Position numbers and translations under genes: made by a program. A DNA stretch of 64,000 nucleotides, from positions 62,001 to 126,000 of the forward strand of contig CAJTOU010000003.1 of the NCBI GenBank assembly GCA_910577835.1, written 5' to 3'. The DNA comes from an uncultured Lachnospiraceae bacterium (GTDB lineage: Bacteria > Bacillota_A > Clostridia > Lachnospirales > Lachnospiraceae). The notes under the pieces are model-generated. The model was not told the origin of the DNA, made no database searches, and saw nothing but the letters and a program-made list of their open reading frames with translations. Positions 17,910 through 27,960 of this stretch are shown here, piece by piece; the first letter of the stretch is position 1, and every line of letters starts with the position of its first letter.

Positions 17910-18845
17910 TTATTCTGAAATTACAGCCCCTGAATAAAACGTATTTAAAATTTCATTGCAGCTTTTTCCGTTTTCCCCCATAATCTGTGCAGTATTCAGA
18001 CTCATTCCATATCCATGCCCGACACCTTTTGTAATAATTCGAATACCCCCGTTATATTCATCAATCTCAAAACACAGAGAGGAAAGAGAAAATTTTTCTG
18101 AAAAAGTATTTACATCAACAGATATACCTCCAATCTGCAGCTCTGTAATATATCCTGCGTTATCTTTTGATACAATCTGAAAAGCCTCAAGAGGAGCATC
18201 GGCAGATAAAACAATCTCTGAGTTTATTTCTTTTACAGTATTGATAAAGGTTTCATAGCTGTATACAGATGTATGAAGATATTTTTCATCTTCTCTGTCG
18301 TCAGGACAGTCAACGGGAACTATGTACTCTTCGCTATTTTCTCTGGTTATTCCGGCACTGATGGAATGATAATAGGGATGAATCAAAGTATCATTATACT
18401 TCAGTACCAGAAGAGCGGTTTCTTCCATTACTTTATTCAGTTTATTCAGATTATCCACAAAATTATCTTTCCATGTTTCCTCCATATCATCGTATGTCAT
18501 ATATGGAAGGTCTAAGGAGGAGGCATCTATGGAAGTGGTTTCATCAGAAAATTTGCTGTAAATCAAAGTGCGCAGTACAACAGCAAAGGCTTTTAGAAGC
18601 TCTTCATTATTGTCGATTGATAACTGTCCCATCAGGGCGCAGGGGATAAATTCCTCCACATCCAAGGTTTTTTTGGTGTTATTTTCTGTTATGGTAACAG
18701 TTTTTCCACTGTCTTTGGTGGTGTATACTTTATCTGTATTGGAATTTTTATTGAAAAAAAGGGTGGCAATTGTGGGAAAGGCTGCGCAAAAAGAGATTAT
18801 CAGAACAGTATAAAAGATTTTTCTGCCAAAATTACGTTTATGCAT
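17910..18845 (-). CDS. spoIID: Stage II sporulation protein D (SpoIID)
   Basis: Membrane-anchored lytic transglycosylase needed for septal thinning and engulfment. One N-terminal membrane segment (about 9-29) precedes the SpoIID domain with EEFIPCALMGQL (the conserved Glu region) and C-terminal GVGHGYGMSLNTAQIMGENG followed by ILNTFYSG. ATG 18845 is chosen because GGAGG (18855-18851) lies 5 nt upstream; a TTG at 18857 overlaps that site. The cysteine/histidine region of some homologues is diverged. In many clostridia spoIID sits beside spoIIQ and spoIIID; here the three are scattered. Confidence 0.9.
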   Translation of the reverse strand: MHKRNFGRKIFYTVLIISFCAAFPTIATLFFNKNSNTDKVYTTKDSGKTVTITENNTKKTLDVEEFIPCALMGQLSIDNNEELLKAFAVVLRTLIYSKFSDETTSIDASSLDLPYMTYDDMEETWKDNFVDNLNKLNKVMEETALLVLKYNDTLIHPYYHSISAGITRENSEEYIVPVDCPDDREDEKYLHTSVYSYETFINTVKEINSEIVLSADAPLEAFQIVSKDNAGYITELQIGGISVDVNTFSEKFSLSSLCFEIDEYNGGIRIITKGVGHGYGMSLNTAQIMGENGKSCNEILNTFYSGAVISE

Positions 18846-18883
18846 GTACACCTCCAAAAAAGTAAAAGTTATATGGATAGTTT

Positions 18884-18891
18884 ACTATATG
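18884..18891 (-). promoter_or_regulatory. Possible sigma-E -10 element of spoIID
   Basis: On the minus strand the octamer CATATAGT, about 40 bp before the spoIID start, matches the sigma-E -10 consensus CATACAHT at six of eight positions. The -35 region is poor, so this is weak support only. Confidence 0.25.
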
Positions 18892-19074
18892 AGAAAAAAT
18901 ATAGATTCATGCATAAAAATCAAGGCAGATAAAAGCTGCAGTCTGTTGAAAACAGGGCTGCCGCATTAAGCAGAACATATACAAAATATAGTATCTATAA
19001 TCACTATATCCTGTACTGTCTTTTCTTAGCGCGACAGCCCGTTGCTTCTCTAAATATGTAATAACTGTTTGAGA

Positions 19075-19617
19075 TTATCCAAAATATCTCTTCAGCAGTC
19101 CGGCAAATGCCTTTCCGTGTCTGGCCTCATCTCTGGCCATCTCATGAACGGTGTCATGGATTGCATCCAGATTCGCTTTCTTTGCTCTTACTGCAAGGTC
19201 TGTTTTTCCAGCAGTAGCGCCATTTTCAGCAGCAACTCTCAGCTCCAGATTCTTCTTTGTGCTGTCAGTTACTACCTCGCCAAGCAGCTCGGCAAATTTT
19301 GCAGCGTGTTCAGCTTCTTCAAAGGCAGCTTTCTCATAATATAAGCCAATTTCCGGATAACCTTCTCTGAAAGCAACTCTTGACATAGCAAGATACATGC
19401 CTACCTCTGAACATTCACCATTGAAATTTGCTCTTAAATCTTCTTTGATATCTTCGCTTACATCAGCAGCTACACCGATTACATGCTCGGCAGCCCAGCT
19501 CATCTCATCGGACTGAACCTCGAATTTGTCAGAAGAAGCGTGACAGACAGGACATTCAGACGGAGCTGCATCTCCTTCATGAACATAACCGCATACTTTA
19601 CATACATACTTTGCCAT
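19075..19617 (-). CDS. Reverse rubrerythrin
   Basis: A 180-residue non-haem iron peroxidase with domains in reverse order: an N-terminal rubredoxin-like iron site (C6-x2-C9 and C22-x2-C25) followed by a four-helix diiron domain with E68, the EEAEH motif (100-104), E131 and DEARH (163-167). Such proteins reduce hydrogen peroxide (and oxygen) in anaerobes using NADH-derived electrons. ATG 19617 has AAGGAG upstream; the longer frame to 19677 adds an unsupported leader. It is monocistronic, upstream of the spoIID promoter region. Confidence 0.93.
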   Translation of the reverse strand: MAKYVCKVCGYVHEGDAAPSECPVCHASSDKFEVQSDEMSWAAEHVIGVAADVSEDIKEDLRANFNGECSEVGMYLAMSRVAFREGYPEIGLYYEKAAFEEAEHAAKFAELLGEVVTDSTKKNLELRVAAENGATAGKTDLAVRAKKANLDAIHDTVHEMARDEARHGKAFAGLLKRYFG

Positions 19618-19878
19618 AATCAAATCTCCTTTGCATAAATAATTAATAATCATTATTGCTTGAATATACCACATCACGGAATATCAGTCAATGAAATTTT
19701 TATAAAAAATGAAATAATTTTCCAGTATATGGAAAATTATTTTTATTCTTTGTGAAAGTTATGTGAAAATTTTTACTTTTTGCTTTTCATTTAAACGGTT
19801 TTGTGGTATATATTATAGGGTTAAGTTATTATGGAAATTCGCAGAACGGGTTTCAGTGAAATAAAGAAAGAGGTTGAA

Positions 19879-21063
19879 ATGAAAAAGAAAATGTTAGCAG
19901 TGGCATTGTGTATATGTACCATATTTTCAATGTCATCATGTGGAAAAGAAAAGGAACCGGAAGCTACAAAGGGAGAGCTTACGCTGGGGAAATATAAGGG
20001 GTATACAGTGTCGGAGTCCGAGGCGGCAGTATCTGATGAGGATATAGAAAAATATATCACTTCAATTCTGAGAACCTATCAGACAACGGAAAATGTTACG
20101 GAGGGCACTACTGCTGAGGGAGATGTCATAAATGTTACTTATCACAGAACCGTAAATGGAGAAGAGTATACAGATTCCCAGACAGTAAAAAATGAAGACG
20201 GAAGCATAGCAGGAAACACTGAGAATGTGACCCTGAAAACGGATTCTTATAAAATCGAAGGTTTTACAGATGGTTTGACTGGAAAGACAGTCGGTGAAAC
20301 TGTGGAAATGGATTTAAAATTTCCAGAGGATTATTCAGACAAAGCAGTAGCAGGACAGGATGTACACTATTCGGTATTGATTAATCATATTCGGGTAACT
20401 GTTACGCCAGAGTATACAGATGATTTTGTTTCAGAACATTATGCCTTTGCAGGATTTACATCAGCGGATGAATTTCGTGAATTTATTAAAGAAGAAATCC
20501 GTTATATTAATATAAATACTGCAATTTGGGATGATATTCTTGCAGACCAGACAGTGGAAAGCTATCCGTCAGATGAAGTACAGTCTTATGTGGACAGAAT
20601 GATGGCACAGTATACAAGCCAAATCAGCGCCTATGGGTACAGTATGGACGCATATTATCAGGCAATGGGAAAGACAGAAGACGAGTTTAAAAAAGAGGTA
20701 GAGGATGCCTGCAAGAATGTAGTAAAGGAAAAGATGTTTATAAGAGCTGTTGCTGAGAAAGAAGGAATTAAATATAATGATGATGCAGCAGCAAAGTATG
20801 CAGCCATATCAGGATATAATTCCGTGGAAGATTTTTCAAAGAGGCTTGAAGAGGCGGGAGAAGAGCTTGATTATATAGTAGTTTCTTATCTGGTACAGAA
20901 TTTCATATGTGAAAATACAACTGTTGTTCCAGACAGTGAAACCACTGCATCACAGGAAACTTCCGATGAAACATCGGCAGATACACCAGAAGATACCACC
21001 ACAGATGAGGCACAGACAAATCAGGCAGAAGACGAAACAACAGAAGACACATCAGAGAATTAA
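19879..21063 (+). CDS. Trigger-factor-like lipoprotein (FKBP fold)
   Basis: A 394-residue exported lipoprotein: signal peptide with lipobox FSMSSC, a short linker, an FKBP-like domain (about 75-170; EGDVINVTY, IEGFTDGLTGKTVGE), a helical trigger-factor C-terminal-like region (about 175-345) and an acidic Thr/Glu/Asp tail (about 350-394). This is a trigger factor without its ribosome-binding domain, exported to the membrane surface, so a role as extracytoplasmic chaperone or prolyl isomerase is inferred, comparable to PrsA. ATG 19879 follows AAGAGG; the frame extends to 19831 but would bury the signal peptide. Confidence 0.8.
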   Translation: MKKKMLAVALCICTIFSMSSCGKEKEPEATKGELTLGKYKGYTVSESEAAVSDEDIEKYITSILRTYQTTENVTEGTTAEGDVINVTYHRTVNGEEYTDSQTVKNEDGSIAGNTENVTLKTDSYKIEGFTDGLTGKTVGETVEMDLKFPEDYSDKAVAGQDVHYSVLINHIRVTVTPEYTDDFVSEHYAFAGFTSADEFREFIKEEIRYININTAIWDDILADQTVESYPSDEVQSYVDRMMAQYTSQISAYGYSMDAYYQAMGKTEDEFKKEVEDACKNVVKEKMFIRAVAEKEGIKYNDDAAAKYAAISGYNSVEDFSKRLEEAGEELDYIVVSYLVQNFICENTTVVPDSETTASQETSDETSADTPEDTTTDEAQTNQAEDETTEDTSEN

Positions 21064-21084
21064 GAGTAAATAAAGAATTGATAT

Positions 21085-21112
21085 GCTCCCATTGAAAATA
21101 TGGGAGCTTTGA
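21085..21112 (+). terminator. Short terminator
   Basis: An 8-bp stem GCTCCCAT/ATGGGAGC with a 7-nt loop, followed by TTTGATTT. It lies between the lipoprotein gene and the ABC exporter genes. Confidence 0.65.
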
Positions 21113-21136
21113 TTTAATAATCAGGAGGAAAAATTT

Positions 21137-22873
21137 ATGCTCAAAACAATTTTAGCTCAGGTCAGACAATATAAGCTGCCCTCTGTTTTAAGCATCGTTT
21201 TTGCTGCTGCCGAAGTGGTTATGGAGGTAATTCTTCCGCTTTTGACAGCAGGAATTATTGATGAAGGCATTAATGCAGGAAATTTGTCAAAGGTTTATTT
21301 GTATGGCGGGCTTATGATTCTGGCAGCTCTTTTAAGTCTGACCTTCGGCATACTGGCCGGAAAATTTGCAGCGCAGGCATCAACAGGTGTTGCGTGCAAT
21401 CTAAGGGATGCAATGTATGAAAATATTCAGACCTATTCATTTGCCAATATTGATAAATTCAGTACTGCGGGTCTTGTCACCAGACTGACCACGGATGTCA
21501 CAAATGTTCAGAACGCATATCAGATGATTATTCGAATCTGTGTCAGAGCACCGTTTACGCTTGTGTCAGCGCTTGTCATGTCCATGTTGGTCAGTGTAAA
21601 AGTAAGTATGGTATTTATTGTGGCGATTATTTTTCTTGGGTGTATACTGGCAGTGATTATCCGCACTACAATGCCTCTGTTTGACAAAGTATTTCACCGT
21701 TATGATGATTTGAATGCCAGTATTCAGGAAAATGTTTCTGCAATTCGCGTAGTGAAGGCGTTTGTCAGAGAGGAATATGAAAATACAAAGTTTGAGAAAG
21801 CAGCCGAAAATATTTACAAAATGTTTGTAAAAGCAGAGAGTAATCTGGCATTTAACAATCCTGCAATGATGATATCTGTATATGGAAGTATTCTGTTAAT
21901 CTCATGGTTTGGTGCAAAGATGATTACAGTGGGAGATTTGACAACTGGAGAACTGACACAGCTTTTTCAGTATGTAATGTCGATTCTTATAAGCCTTATG
22001 ATGATTTCCATGATATTTGTTATGCTCAGTATGAGTATTGCCAGTATCCGTCGTATCTGTGAGGTTTTAAATGAAACGTCAGACCTCGCAAATCCGAAAC
22101 ATCCAATTTGCAGTGTGGACAATGGAAGCGTTGTATTTGAGAACGTTTCATTTTCTTATCGAAAGGACAGCCAGAAACTGGTACTTTCCAATATCAATCT
22201 TGATATTCGGGCGGGCGAAACGATTGGAATTATCGGTGGAACCGGAAGTGCAAAATCAAGTCTTGTTAATCTGATTAGCCGTCTTTATGATGTGACAGAG
22301 GGAAGAGTCTTGATTGGCGGAAGAGATGTGAGGGAATACGATTTGGAAGTACTTAGAAATCAGGTATCAGTAGTTCTGCAAAAAAATGAGCTTTTCTCTG
22401 GTTCCATACTGGATAATCTCCGATGGGGAGATGAAAATGCCACAGAACAGGACTGTATTCAGGCATGTCAGTGGGCATGTGCAGATGAATTTATTGAAAA
22501 AATGCCAATTAAATATAATACATATATAGAGCAGGGTGGAAACAATGTATCCGGTGGTCAGAAACAGCGTCTCTGTATTGCCAGAGCGCTTTTGAAAAAG
22601 CCGAAAATTCTGATTCTTGATGATTCTACAAGCGCTGTTGATACTGCGACTGACGCAAAAATCAGAAAGGCATTTGCAGAGGAGATTCCAGATACTACCA
22701 AATTTATTATTGCACAGCGTATTTCCAGTATTCAGGATGCAGACCGCATTATTGTACTAGAAGATGGAAAGGTAAATGGTTTGGGAACCCATGCAGAGCT
22801 GCTTGAAAATAATGAAATATACAGAGTCGTATATGAAGGTCAGACTAAGGGCGGCGGCGATTTTGACCACTAG
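21137..22873 (+). CDS. ABC exporter, degenerate-site half-transporter
   Basis: A 578-residue half-exporter: six membrane segments (1-310) then an ATPase domain with Walker A GGTGSAKSS, a Q-loop, signature VSGGQKQR and Walker B LILDDSTSAVD. The residue after the Walker B aspartate is Asp, not the catalytic Glu, and the switch His region reads AQRISS, so its ATP site is predicted inactive. This is the standard partner of a canonical subunit in heterodimeric exporters (TM287/288, BmrCD types). It starts behind AGGAGG, 18 bp upstream of its partner gene. Confidence 0.94.
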   Translation: MLKTILAQVRQYKLPSVLSIVFAAAEVVMEVILPLLTAGIIDEGINAGNLSKVYLYGGLMILAALLSLTFGILAGKFAAQASTGVACNLRDAMYENIQTYSFANIDKFSTAGLVTRLTTDVTNVQNAYQMIIRICVRAPFTLVSALVMSMLVSVKVSMVFIVAIIFLGCILAVIIRTTMPLFDKVFHRYDDLNASIQENVSAIRVVKAFVREEYENTKFEKAAENIYKMFVKAESNLAFNNPAMMISVYGSILLISWFGAKMITVGDLTTGELTQLFQYVMSILISLMMISMIFVMLSMSIASIRRICEVLNETSDLANPKHPICSVDNGSVVFENVSFSYRKDSQKLVLSNINLDIRAGETIGIIGGTGSAKSSLVNLISRLYDVTEGRVLIGGRDVREYDLEVLRNQVSVVLQKNELFSGSILDNLRWGDENATEQDCIQACQWACADEFIEKMPIKYNTYIEQGGNNVSGGQKQRLCIARALLKKPKILILDDSTSAVDTATDAKIRKAFAEEIPDTTKFIIAQRISSIQDADRIIVLEDGKVNGLGTHAELLENNEIYRVVYEGQTKGGGDFDH

Positions 22874-22890
22874 GAAAGGAGAGGAAGGAT

Positions 22891-24783
22891 ATGAAAGAAA
22901 ACAAAAATATGCAGAGACGTCCGAAAGTTGAGAATCCTGGAAAAATCTTTAAACGGTTATTTATGTCTATGATGCAGTCTTATCTTGTTCCATTTATTAT
23001 TGTGGTAATCTGCATTGTAATTGCCGCTTTTGCCAATGTGCAGGCTTCTCTGTTTTCACAGACGTTGATTGATGATTATATTGTCCCTCTGACAGAATCC
23101 GATGACCCGAATTTCGGGCCGCTGGCGCATGCTCTGCTGACAATGGCATCTGTTTATCTGATAGGAATTATTTCTTCCTATGCTTATAACAGAATTATGG
23201 TAAATGTAACACAGGGAACACTTCGAAATATCAGAATGAAAATGTTTAAGCATATGGAATCTTTGCCAATTAAATACTTTGATACACATGCTCATGGAGA
23301 TATTATGTCGGTTTATACCAATGATATTGATACTTTAAGACAGTTAATCAGCCAGAGTATTCCACAGTTGATTAACAGTGTGATTACAATAGTCATGGTA
23401 TTTGTCAGCATGGTAATGTTAAGTATTCCTCTTACCATACTTACACTTGTGATGGTGGCCGTAATGCTATTCTGCACCAGAAAACTTGCCGGACAGTCCG
23501 GTATGTATTTTGGAAAGCAGCAGAGAGATTTGGGAGCATTAAATGGATATATCGAAGAAATGATGAGCGGACAGAAGGTGGTAAAGGTATTCTGTCATGA
23601 AGAAAAATCTCTGAAGGATTTCAGAGCTTTGAATGAGAGACTGAGAGACAGTGCCAATAATGCGAATACTTATGCGAATATTCTGATGCCTGTAAATGCG
23701 CAGCTTGGAAATGTCAGCTATGTTCTGTGTGCTGTTGTGGGTGCGATATTGGCGATTAACGGACAGTTTGGACTGTCACTTGGCGCACTGGTGGCATTTG
23801 TACAGTTAAATAAAAGTTTTAACATGCCGATTACGCAGGTAAGCCAGCAGTTAAACAGTGTTGTTATGGCTATGGCAGGTGCAGAGAGAATTTTTCAGCT
23901 TCTTGATGAAGCTCCAGAAGAGGATGAGGGCTTTGTTACACTGGTGAATGCGAAGGAAAAATCAGACGGAAGCCTTGAGGAATGTGAAAACCGCACCTCT
24001 GTCTGGGCATGGAAAACAGTTGACAAACAGACAAATCAGTCAAAGCTTGTGCGTTTGGAAGGTGATGTGGAATTTAAGGGGGTTGATTTTGGATATACAG
24101 ATGAGAAGATTGTACTTCATGATATTAAAATGTTTGCCACGCCGGGGCAGAAGATTGCCTTTGTTGGAAGCACCGGAGCGGGAAAGACTACAATTACAAA
24201 TCTGATTAACCGTTTTTATGATATTCAGGATGGAAAAATTTATTATGACGGTATTAATATTAATAAAATAAAAAAGGCGGATTTGAGGCGGAGCCTTGGA
24301 ATTGTACTTCAGGATACGCATCTTTTTACCGGAACTGTAATGGAAAATATTCGTTATGGAAAGCTGGATGCAACAGATGAAGAATGTATGGCGGCGGCAA
24401 AGCTTGCCAATGCGGACAGCTTTATTACCAGACTGCCGCAGGGATATGATACTATGCTGACCGGAGATGGGGCAAATCTTTCGCAGGGACAAAGGCAGCT
24501 TATTGCGATTGCAAGGGCGGCAGTTGCAGACCCGCCTGCGCTGATTCTTGATGAGGCTACTTCAAGTATTGATACCAGAACAGAAGCACTGGTACAGAAG
24601 GGTATGGATGGTCTGATGGAGGGGCGTACTACTTTTGTCATTGCCCACAGGCTGTCTACTGTAAGAAATAGCGATTGTATTATGGTGCTGGAGCAGGGAA
24701 GGATTATAGAGAGAGGAAACCATGAACAGTTAATGGAAGAAAAAGGAAGATATTATCAGTTATACACTGGTTCCATTGCCTGA
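22891..24783 (+). CDS. ABC exporter, canonical half-transporter
   Basis: A 630-residue half-exporter with six membrane segments (about 25-330) and an ATPase domain with Walker A GSTGAGKTT, signature LSQGQRQL, Walker B LILDEATSSID with the catalytic Glu, and switch His in AHRLS. There is an extra stretch of about 45 residues (about 350-395) between the membrane and ATPase domains. With the upstream subunit it forms one active and one degenerate ATP site. The substrate is unknown; drug or lipid export is the family role. Confidence 0.95.
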   Translation: MKENKNMQRRPKVENPGKIFKRLFMSMMQSYLVPFIIVVICIVIAAFANVQASLFSQTLIDDYIVPLTESDDPNFGPLAHALLTMASVYLIGIISSYAYNRIMVNVTQGTLRNIRMKMFKHMESLPIKYFDTHAHGDIMSVYTNDIDTLRQLISQSIPQLINSVITIVMVFVSMVMLSIPLTILTLVMVAVMLFCTRKLAGQSGMYFGKQQRDLGALNGYIEEMMSGQKVVKVFCHEEKSLKDFRALNERLRDSANNANTYANILMPVNAQLGNVSYVLCAVVGAILAINGQFGLSLGALVAFVQLNKSFNMPITQVSQQLNSVVMAMAGAERIFQLLDEAPEEDEGFVTLVNAKEKSDGSLEECENRTSVWAWKTVDKQTNQSKLVRLEGDVEFKGVDFGYTDEKIVLHDIKMFATPGQKIAFVGSTGAGKTTITNLINRFYDIQDGKIYYDGININKIKKADLRRSLGIVLQDTHLFTGTVMENIRYGKLDATDEECMAAAKLANADSFITRLPQGYDTMLTGDGANLSQGQRQLIAIARAAVADPPALILDEATSSIDTRTEALVQKGMDGLMEGRTTFVIAHRLSTVRNSDCIMVLEQGRIIERGNHEQLMEEKGRYYQLYTGSIA

Positions 24784-24894
24784 TAATCTTTATTGTTGAA
24801 GTGATAAATGTTTCTCATAAAACTATAAAAATAAAAGGTATTTTTGGAAACATTTTGATAACAGAAATTTTTAATACTATCAAAATATATAAAT

Positions 24895-24938
24895 AATAAA
24901 ACCGAAGTAAACGCCTTTTGGCATGCTTCGGTTTTATT
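24895..24938. terminator. Terminator after the ABC exporter
   Basis: A 13-bp perfect stem AATAAAACCGAAG/CTTCGGTTTTATT with an inner GCC/GGC pairing, T-rich downstream. The rest of 24784-25215 holds this terminator and the promoter below; I see no gene in it. Confidence 0.85.
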
Positions 24939-25034
24939 ATATTCTGAATTGGTAAAATTAAACATAAGAATAGAACATTTATCAATTTTACTTTTTAAAA
25001 AACTGTGAATTTTTTACAAAAATAATTTCATGTC

Positions 25035-25063
25035 TTGCCAGAATTTGTAAAATCTATTATATT
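25035..25063 (+). promoter_or_regulatory. Candidate sigma-A promoter of GH43 gene
   Basis: TTGCCA (25035-25040), 17-bp spacer and TATATT (25058-25063), giving a leader of about 145 nt. The leader carries an AAAGGAGGG run near 25103 with no supported ORF behind it. Confidence 0.45.
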
Positions 25064-25215
25064 ATGGTCATAGGGCAGAAACAGCCATATGACTATTATC
25101 AAAAAAGGAGGGTAGGAGATTTTGTTTATCAGGGAGGTAATTTGGGTAGCGATTTGATTGTATTTGTAGTTTTAGGGAAACAAAAAATAAAGTATATGGA
25201 AAGGAAATCAGAATC

Positions 25216-27807
25216 GTGAAAGTTCAATCAAAAAAAAGAACTGGCTTTTTTAAGAAAGCCACAATACTTATGTTTCTTGTAATTTTTGTATTTACAGGAC
25301 TGCGTCCGGCAGATATTGTAATAGGAGCAGCAAGCTCTTCTTCTACATCAAATACTACCAGAATATCTGTCCATGACCCGTCTGTATTTTATGACCCGTC
25401 TACCGGAAATTATAATATCTATGGCAGCCATATGGCACAGGCAACTTCTAAGGATTTGAGAAACTGGTCTGCGCTCGGTACTCAGGGTTATACGAATAAT
25501 ACATTGTATGCAAGTGAAAATGTAGAGGGTATTTATTACATACAAAATAAATTCAGCGGCTTATATCTGGATGTTGCAGATGGTTCATCAGCAAATGGAG
25601 CAAATATCAGACAGTGGTCATACAATGGTTCGGATGCCCAGAAGTTTAAATTTGTTTCACTGGGTGATGGATATTACTATATTCTGACAGGTGCATCAGG
25701 TTATAAGGGCTGTGTAGATGTAGAGACAGGTTCTGCTGCCGACGGGACAAATATTCTTCAATGGGAATACTGGGGCGGCGAAATGCAGAAATATCGTGTG
25801 GTTCAACAGCCGGACGGAACTTATGCAATTCTTACAAAAGCAAGTGGCTGTGCTTCTGGTCTTGAAGTATATGACTGGTCTGAAGAAGCAGGCGGAAATA
25901 TTGACGAGTGGAATTACTGGGGCGGTGACTGCCAGAAATGGAGACTGATAGAAGCGGAAAAAAACAGTGGCAGCACAAAGGTTTCTTCAGGAGAACATTT
26001 AAGAGATGCGCTTGCATCACCATTTTTATGGGCAGGATATAATGATCAAGACAGCGCAAAAAGTGATGAGGGATGCGCGGTATGGGCGCCGGATATTATT
26101 TATAATCCGGATTATATCTGGAATGACGGAAGCAAAGGTGCATATATGATGTATTTCTGTACATCATCTACATATATTCGTTCCTGTATTGCCTATGGAG
26201 TGTCAAAATCAGCAACAGGTCCATTCTCTTATGTGGATACGATTATTTATTCAGGCTTTACAAAGTCAGACAATCTGGTTACTACTAATTCACAGTATGG
26301 AACAAAGACAGTTAATACAAATTATGCAAATACCAATATTCCAAAGCTGATTGAGCAGGGAAAATTGAACTCTGCGCGTGCTGGATGGTTTAACAGCAAA
26401 GGTGAGTATAACAATACTCTGTTTCCAAATGCTATTGACCCGACTGTTTTGTTTGATGCAAACGGAAAAATGTGGATGACCTATGGTTCATGGTCAGGCG
26501 GAATCTATATTTTAGAAATTGATAAAACAACAGGTCAGCCAATTTATCCAAAGACAAACAGCGGCCAGACAGACGGATATTTTGGGACAAGAATCGCAGG
26601 AGGATATACAAAGTCAGGAGAGGCACCATATATTCTTTATGATGCAGAAAGTGGATACTATTATCTGTATGTAACTTATGGATGGCTTGGTGTAAATGGC
26701 GGTTATCATATTCGTATGTACCGTTCAAAAACAATTAACGGTTCTTATGTAGATGCAGCCGGAAATTCTGCAATTTTTGATTCTTCAACAAATCAGGCAA
26801 CCCGTGGTATTAAGGTATTTGGAAACTATGATTTTTCTTCTTTAAGTACAGAAGGGTACAAGTCCGGTGGACATAATTCTGCATTTATTGATACAGACGG
26901 CCGGAGATATCTGGTTTATCATACAAGATTTAACACAGGTTTGGAGTCTCATGAGGTACGGGTGCATCAACAGTTTTTAAATGAGGACAAATGGCCGGTA
27001 ACAGCCGTTTACGAGTATCTGGGCAGCCAGATTTCCAATACGGGCTACAGTATGGCGGATATGACAGGAACTTATGAATTTGTCAATCATGGAACAGATG
27101 CCTCTACGGACAATGTGGGAATGTTATCTACAAATTCAATTACACTGAACAGCAATGGAACAATTACCGGAGATTATACAGGTACATGGAGTTATACATC
27201 CGGAAAATATTACTGTCAGATGAAAATTGGCGGTGTTACCTATAAGGGAGTATTCTTTAAGCAAAAGGATGAATCTCTGAATCATAAAGAAGTTATGACG
27301 TTTTCTCTGATTGGCTCCAATAATGAGACAATTTGGGGAACAAAGACCATTCCGGTTATTTCAAGTGTAGAAGGTACTTTTTATATTCGCAATGCCTATT
27401 CCGGTCTGTATCTCGATGTGGAAAACGGCAGCAGCGAGAATACCGCAAATATCCGTCAGTGGACTTACAATGGTGCAGATGCACAGAAGTTTAAGATTGT
27501 ATCAAATGGAAATGGATATTATCGTATCTTAACAGGTGCATCCGGATACAGAAAAGGACTGGATGTAGAAGGAGGCAAGTCGGCAGACGGAACCAATATT
27601 CAACAGTATAATTATAATGGCTCCATGCATCAGCAGTTTAAAGTGGAAAGACAGGCTGATGGGACCTATGCGATTTTGACTGGAGCCAGCGGTGGCACTT
27701 CAGGGCTGGATGTATACGACTGGAGCAATGAGCCAGGTGGAAATGTAAATCAATGGAATTACTGGGGCGGCACATGCCAAAAGTGGATATTGGAGCCGGC
27801 GAATTAG
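25216..27807 (+). CDS. Secreted GH43 arabinanase-like enzyme with two ricin lectin domains
   Basis: An 863-residue secreted protein starting at GTG 25216 behind AAGGA. A signal peptide (1 to about 38) leads to a GH43 five-bladed propeller: catalytic base D54 (HDPSV), a pKa-modulating D408 (NAIDPTV) and a probable general acid E469 (SGEAPY), with WAPDIIYN at 290-297. A lipocalin-like C-terminal GH43 domain (about 610-710; MTGTYEFVNHG) resembles Abn2-type endo-arabinanases. Two ricin-B-type lectin domains are present: one at about 103-247, inside the propeller between D54 and D408, and one at the C-terminus (about 718-863). The enzyme probably hydrolyses arabinan of pectin outside the cell. Confidence 0.88.
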   Translation: MKVQSKKRTGFFKKATILMFLVIFVFTGLRPADIVIGAASSSSTSNTTRISVHDPSVFYDPSTGNYNIYGSHMAQATSKDLRNWSALGTQGYTNNTLYASENVEGIYYIQNKFSGLYLDVADGSSANGANIRQWSYNGSDAQKFKFVSLGDGYYYILTGASGYKGCVDVETGSAADGTNILQWEYWGGEMQKYRVVQQPDGTYAILTKASGCASGLEVYDWSEEAGGNIDEWNYWGGDCQKWRLIEAEKNSGSTKVSSGEHLRDALASPFLWAGYNDQDSAKSDEGCAVWAPDIIYNPDYIWNDGSKGAYMMYFCTSSTYIRSCIAYGVSKSATGPFSYVDTIIYSGFTKSDNLVTTNSQYGTKTVNTNYANTNIPKLIEQGKLNSARAGWFNSKGEYNNTLFPNAIDPTVLFDANGKMWMTYGSWSGGIYILEIDKTTGQPIYPKTNSGQTDGYFGTRIAGGYTKSGEAPYILYDAESGYYYLYVTYGWLGVNGGYHIRMYRSKTINGSYVDAAGNSAIFDSSTNQATRGIKVFGNYDFSSLSTEGYKSGGHNSAFIDTDGRRYLVYHTRFNTGLESHEVRVHQQFLNEDKWPVTAVYEYLGSQISNTGYSMADMTGTYEFVNHGTDASTDNVGMLSTNSITLNSNGTITGDYTGTWSYTSGKYYCQMKIGGVTYKGVFFKQKDESLNHKEVMTFSLIGSNNETIWGTKTIPVISSVEGTFYIRNAYSGLYLDVENGSSENTANIRQWTYNGADAQKFKIVSNGNGYYRILTGASGYRKGLDVEGGKSADGTNIQQYNYNGSMHQQFKVERQADGTYAILTGASGGTSGLDVYDWSNEPGGNVNQWNYWGGTCQKWILEPAN

Positions 27808-27911
27808 TACAGTCGTAAAAATAAAGATATTGATAGTTTCTTCTGGAAAATATCAAATATAAGTTTGGCTTTAAGCGGAACAACAAATTTCAAAGAAGTT
27901 TGATAGTTAAG

Positions 27912-27960
27912 TCTGCTGTATTACAGATAGAATATGATATTTTATCTGTGATATGGCAGA
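27912..27960. other. Imperfect 19-bp hairpin after the GH43 gene
   Basis: TCTGCTGTATTACAGATA pairs with TATCTGTGATATGGCAGA with three mismatches or wobbles around a 12-nt loop. The T-run after it is weak (CATTATTTATGG), so terminator function is uncertain. The remainder of 27808-28313 is AT-rich with a promoter; I find no gene there. Confidence 0.45.
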
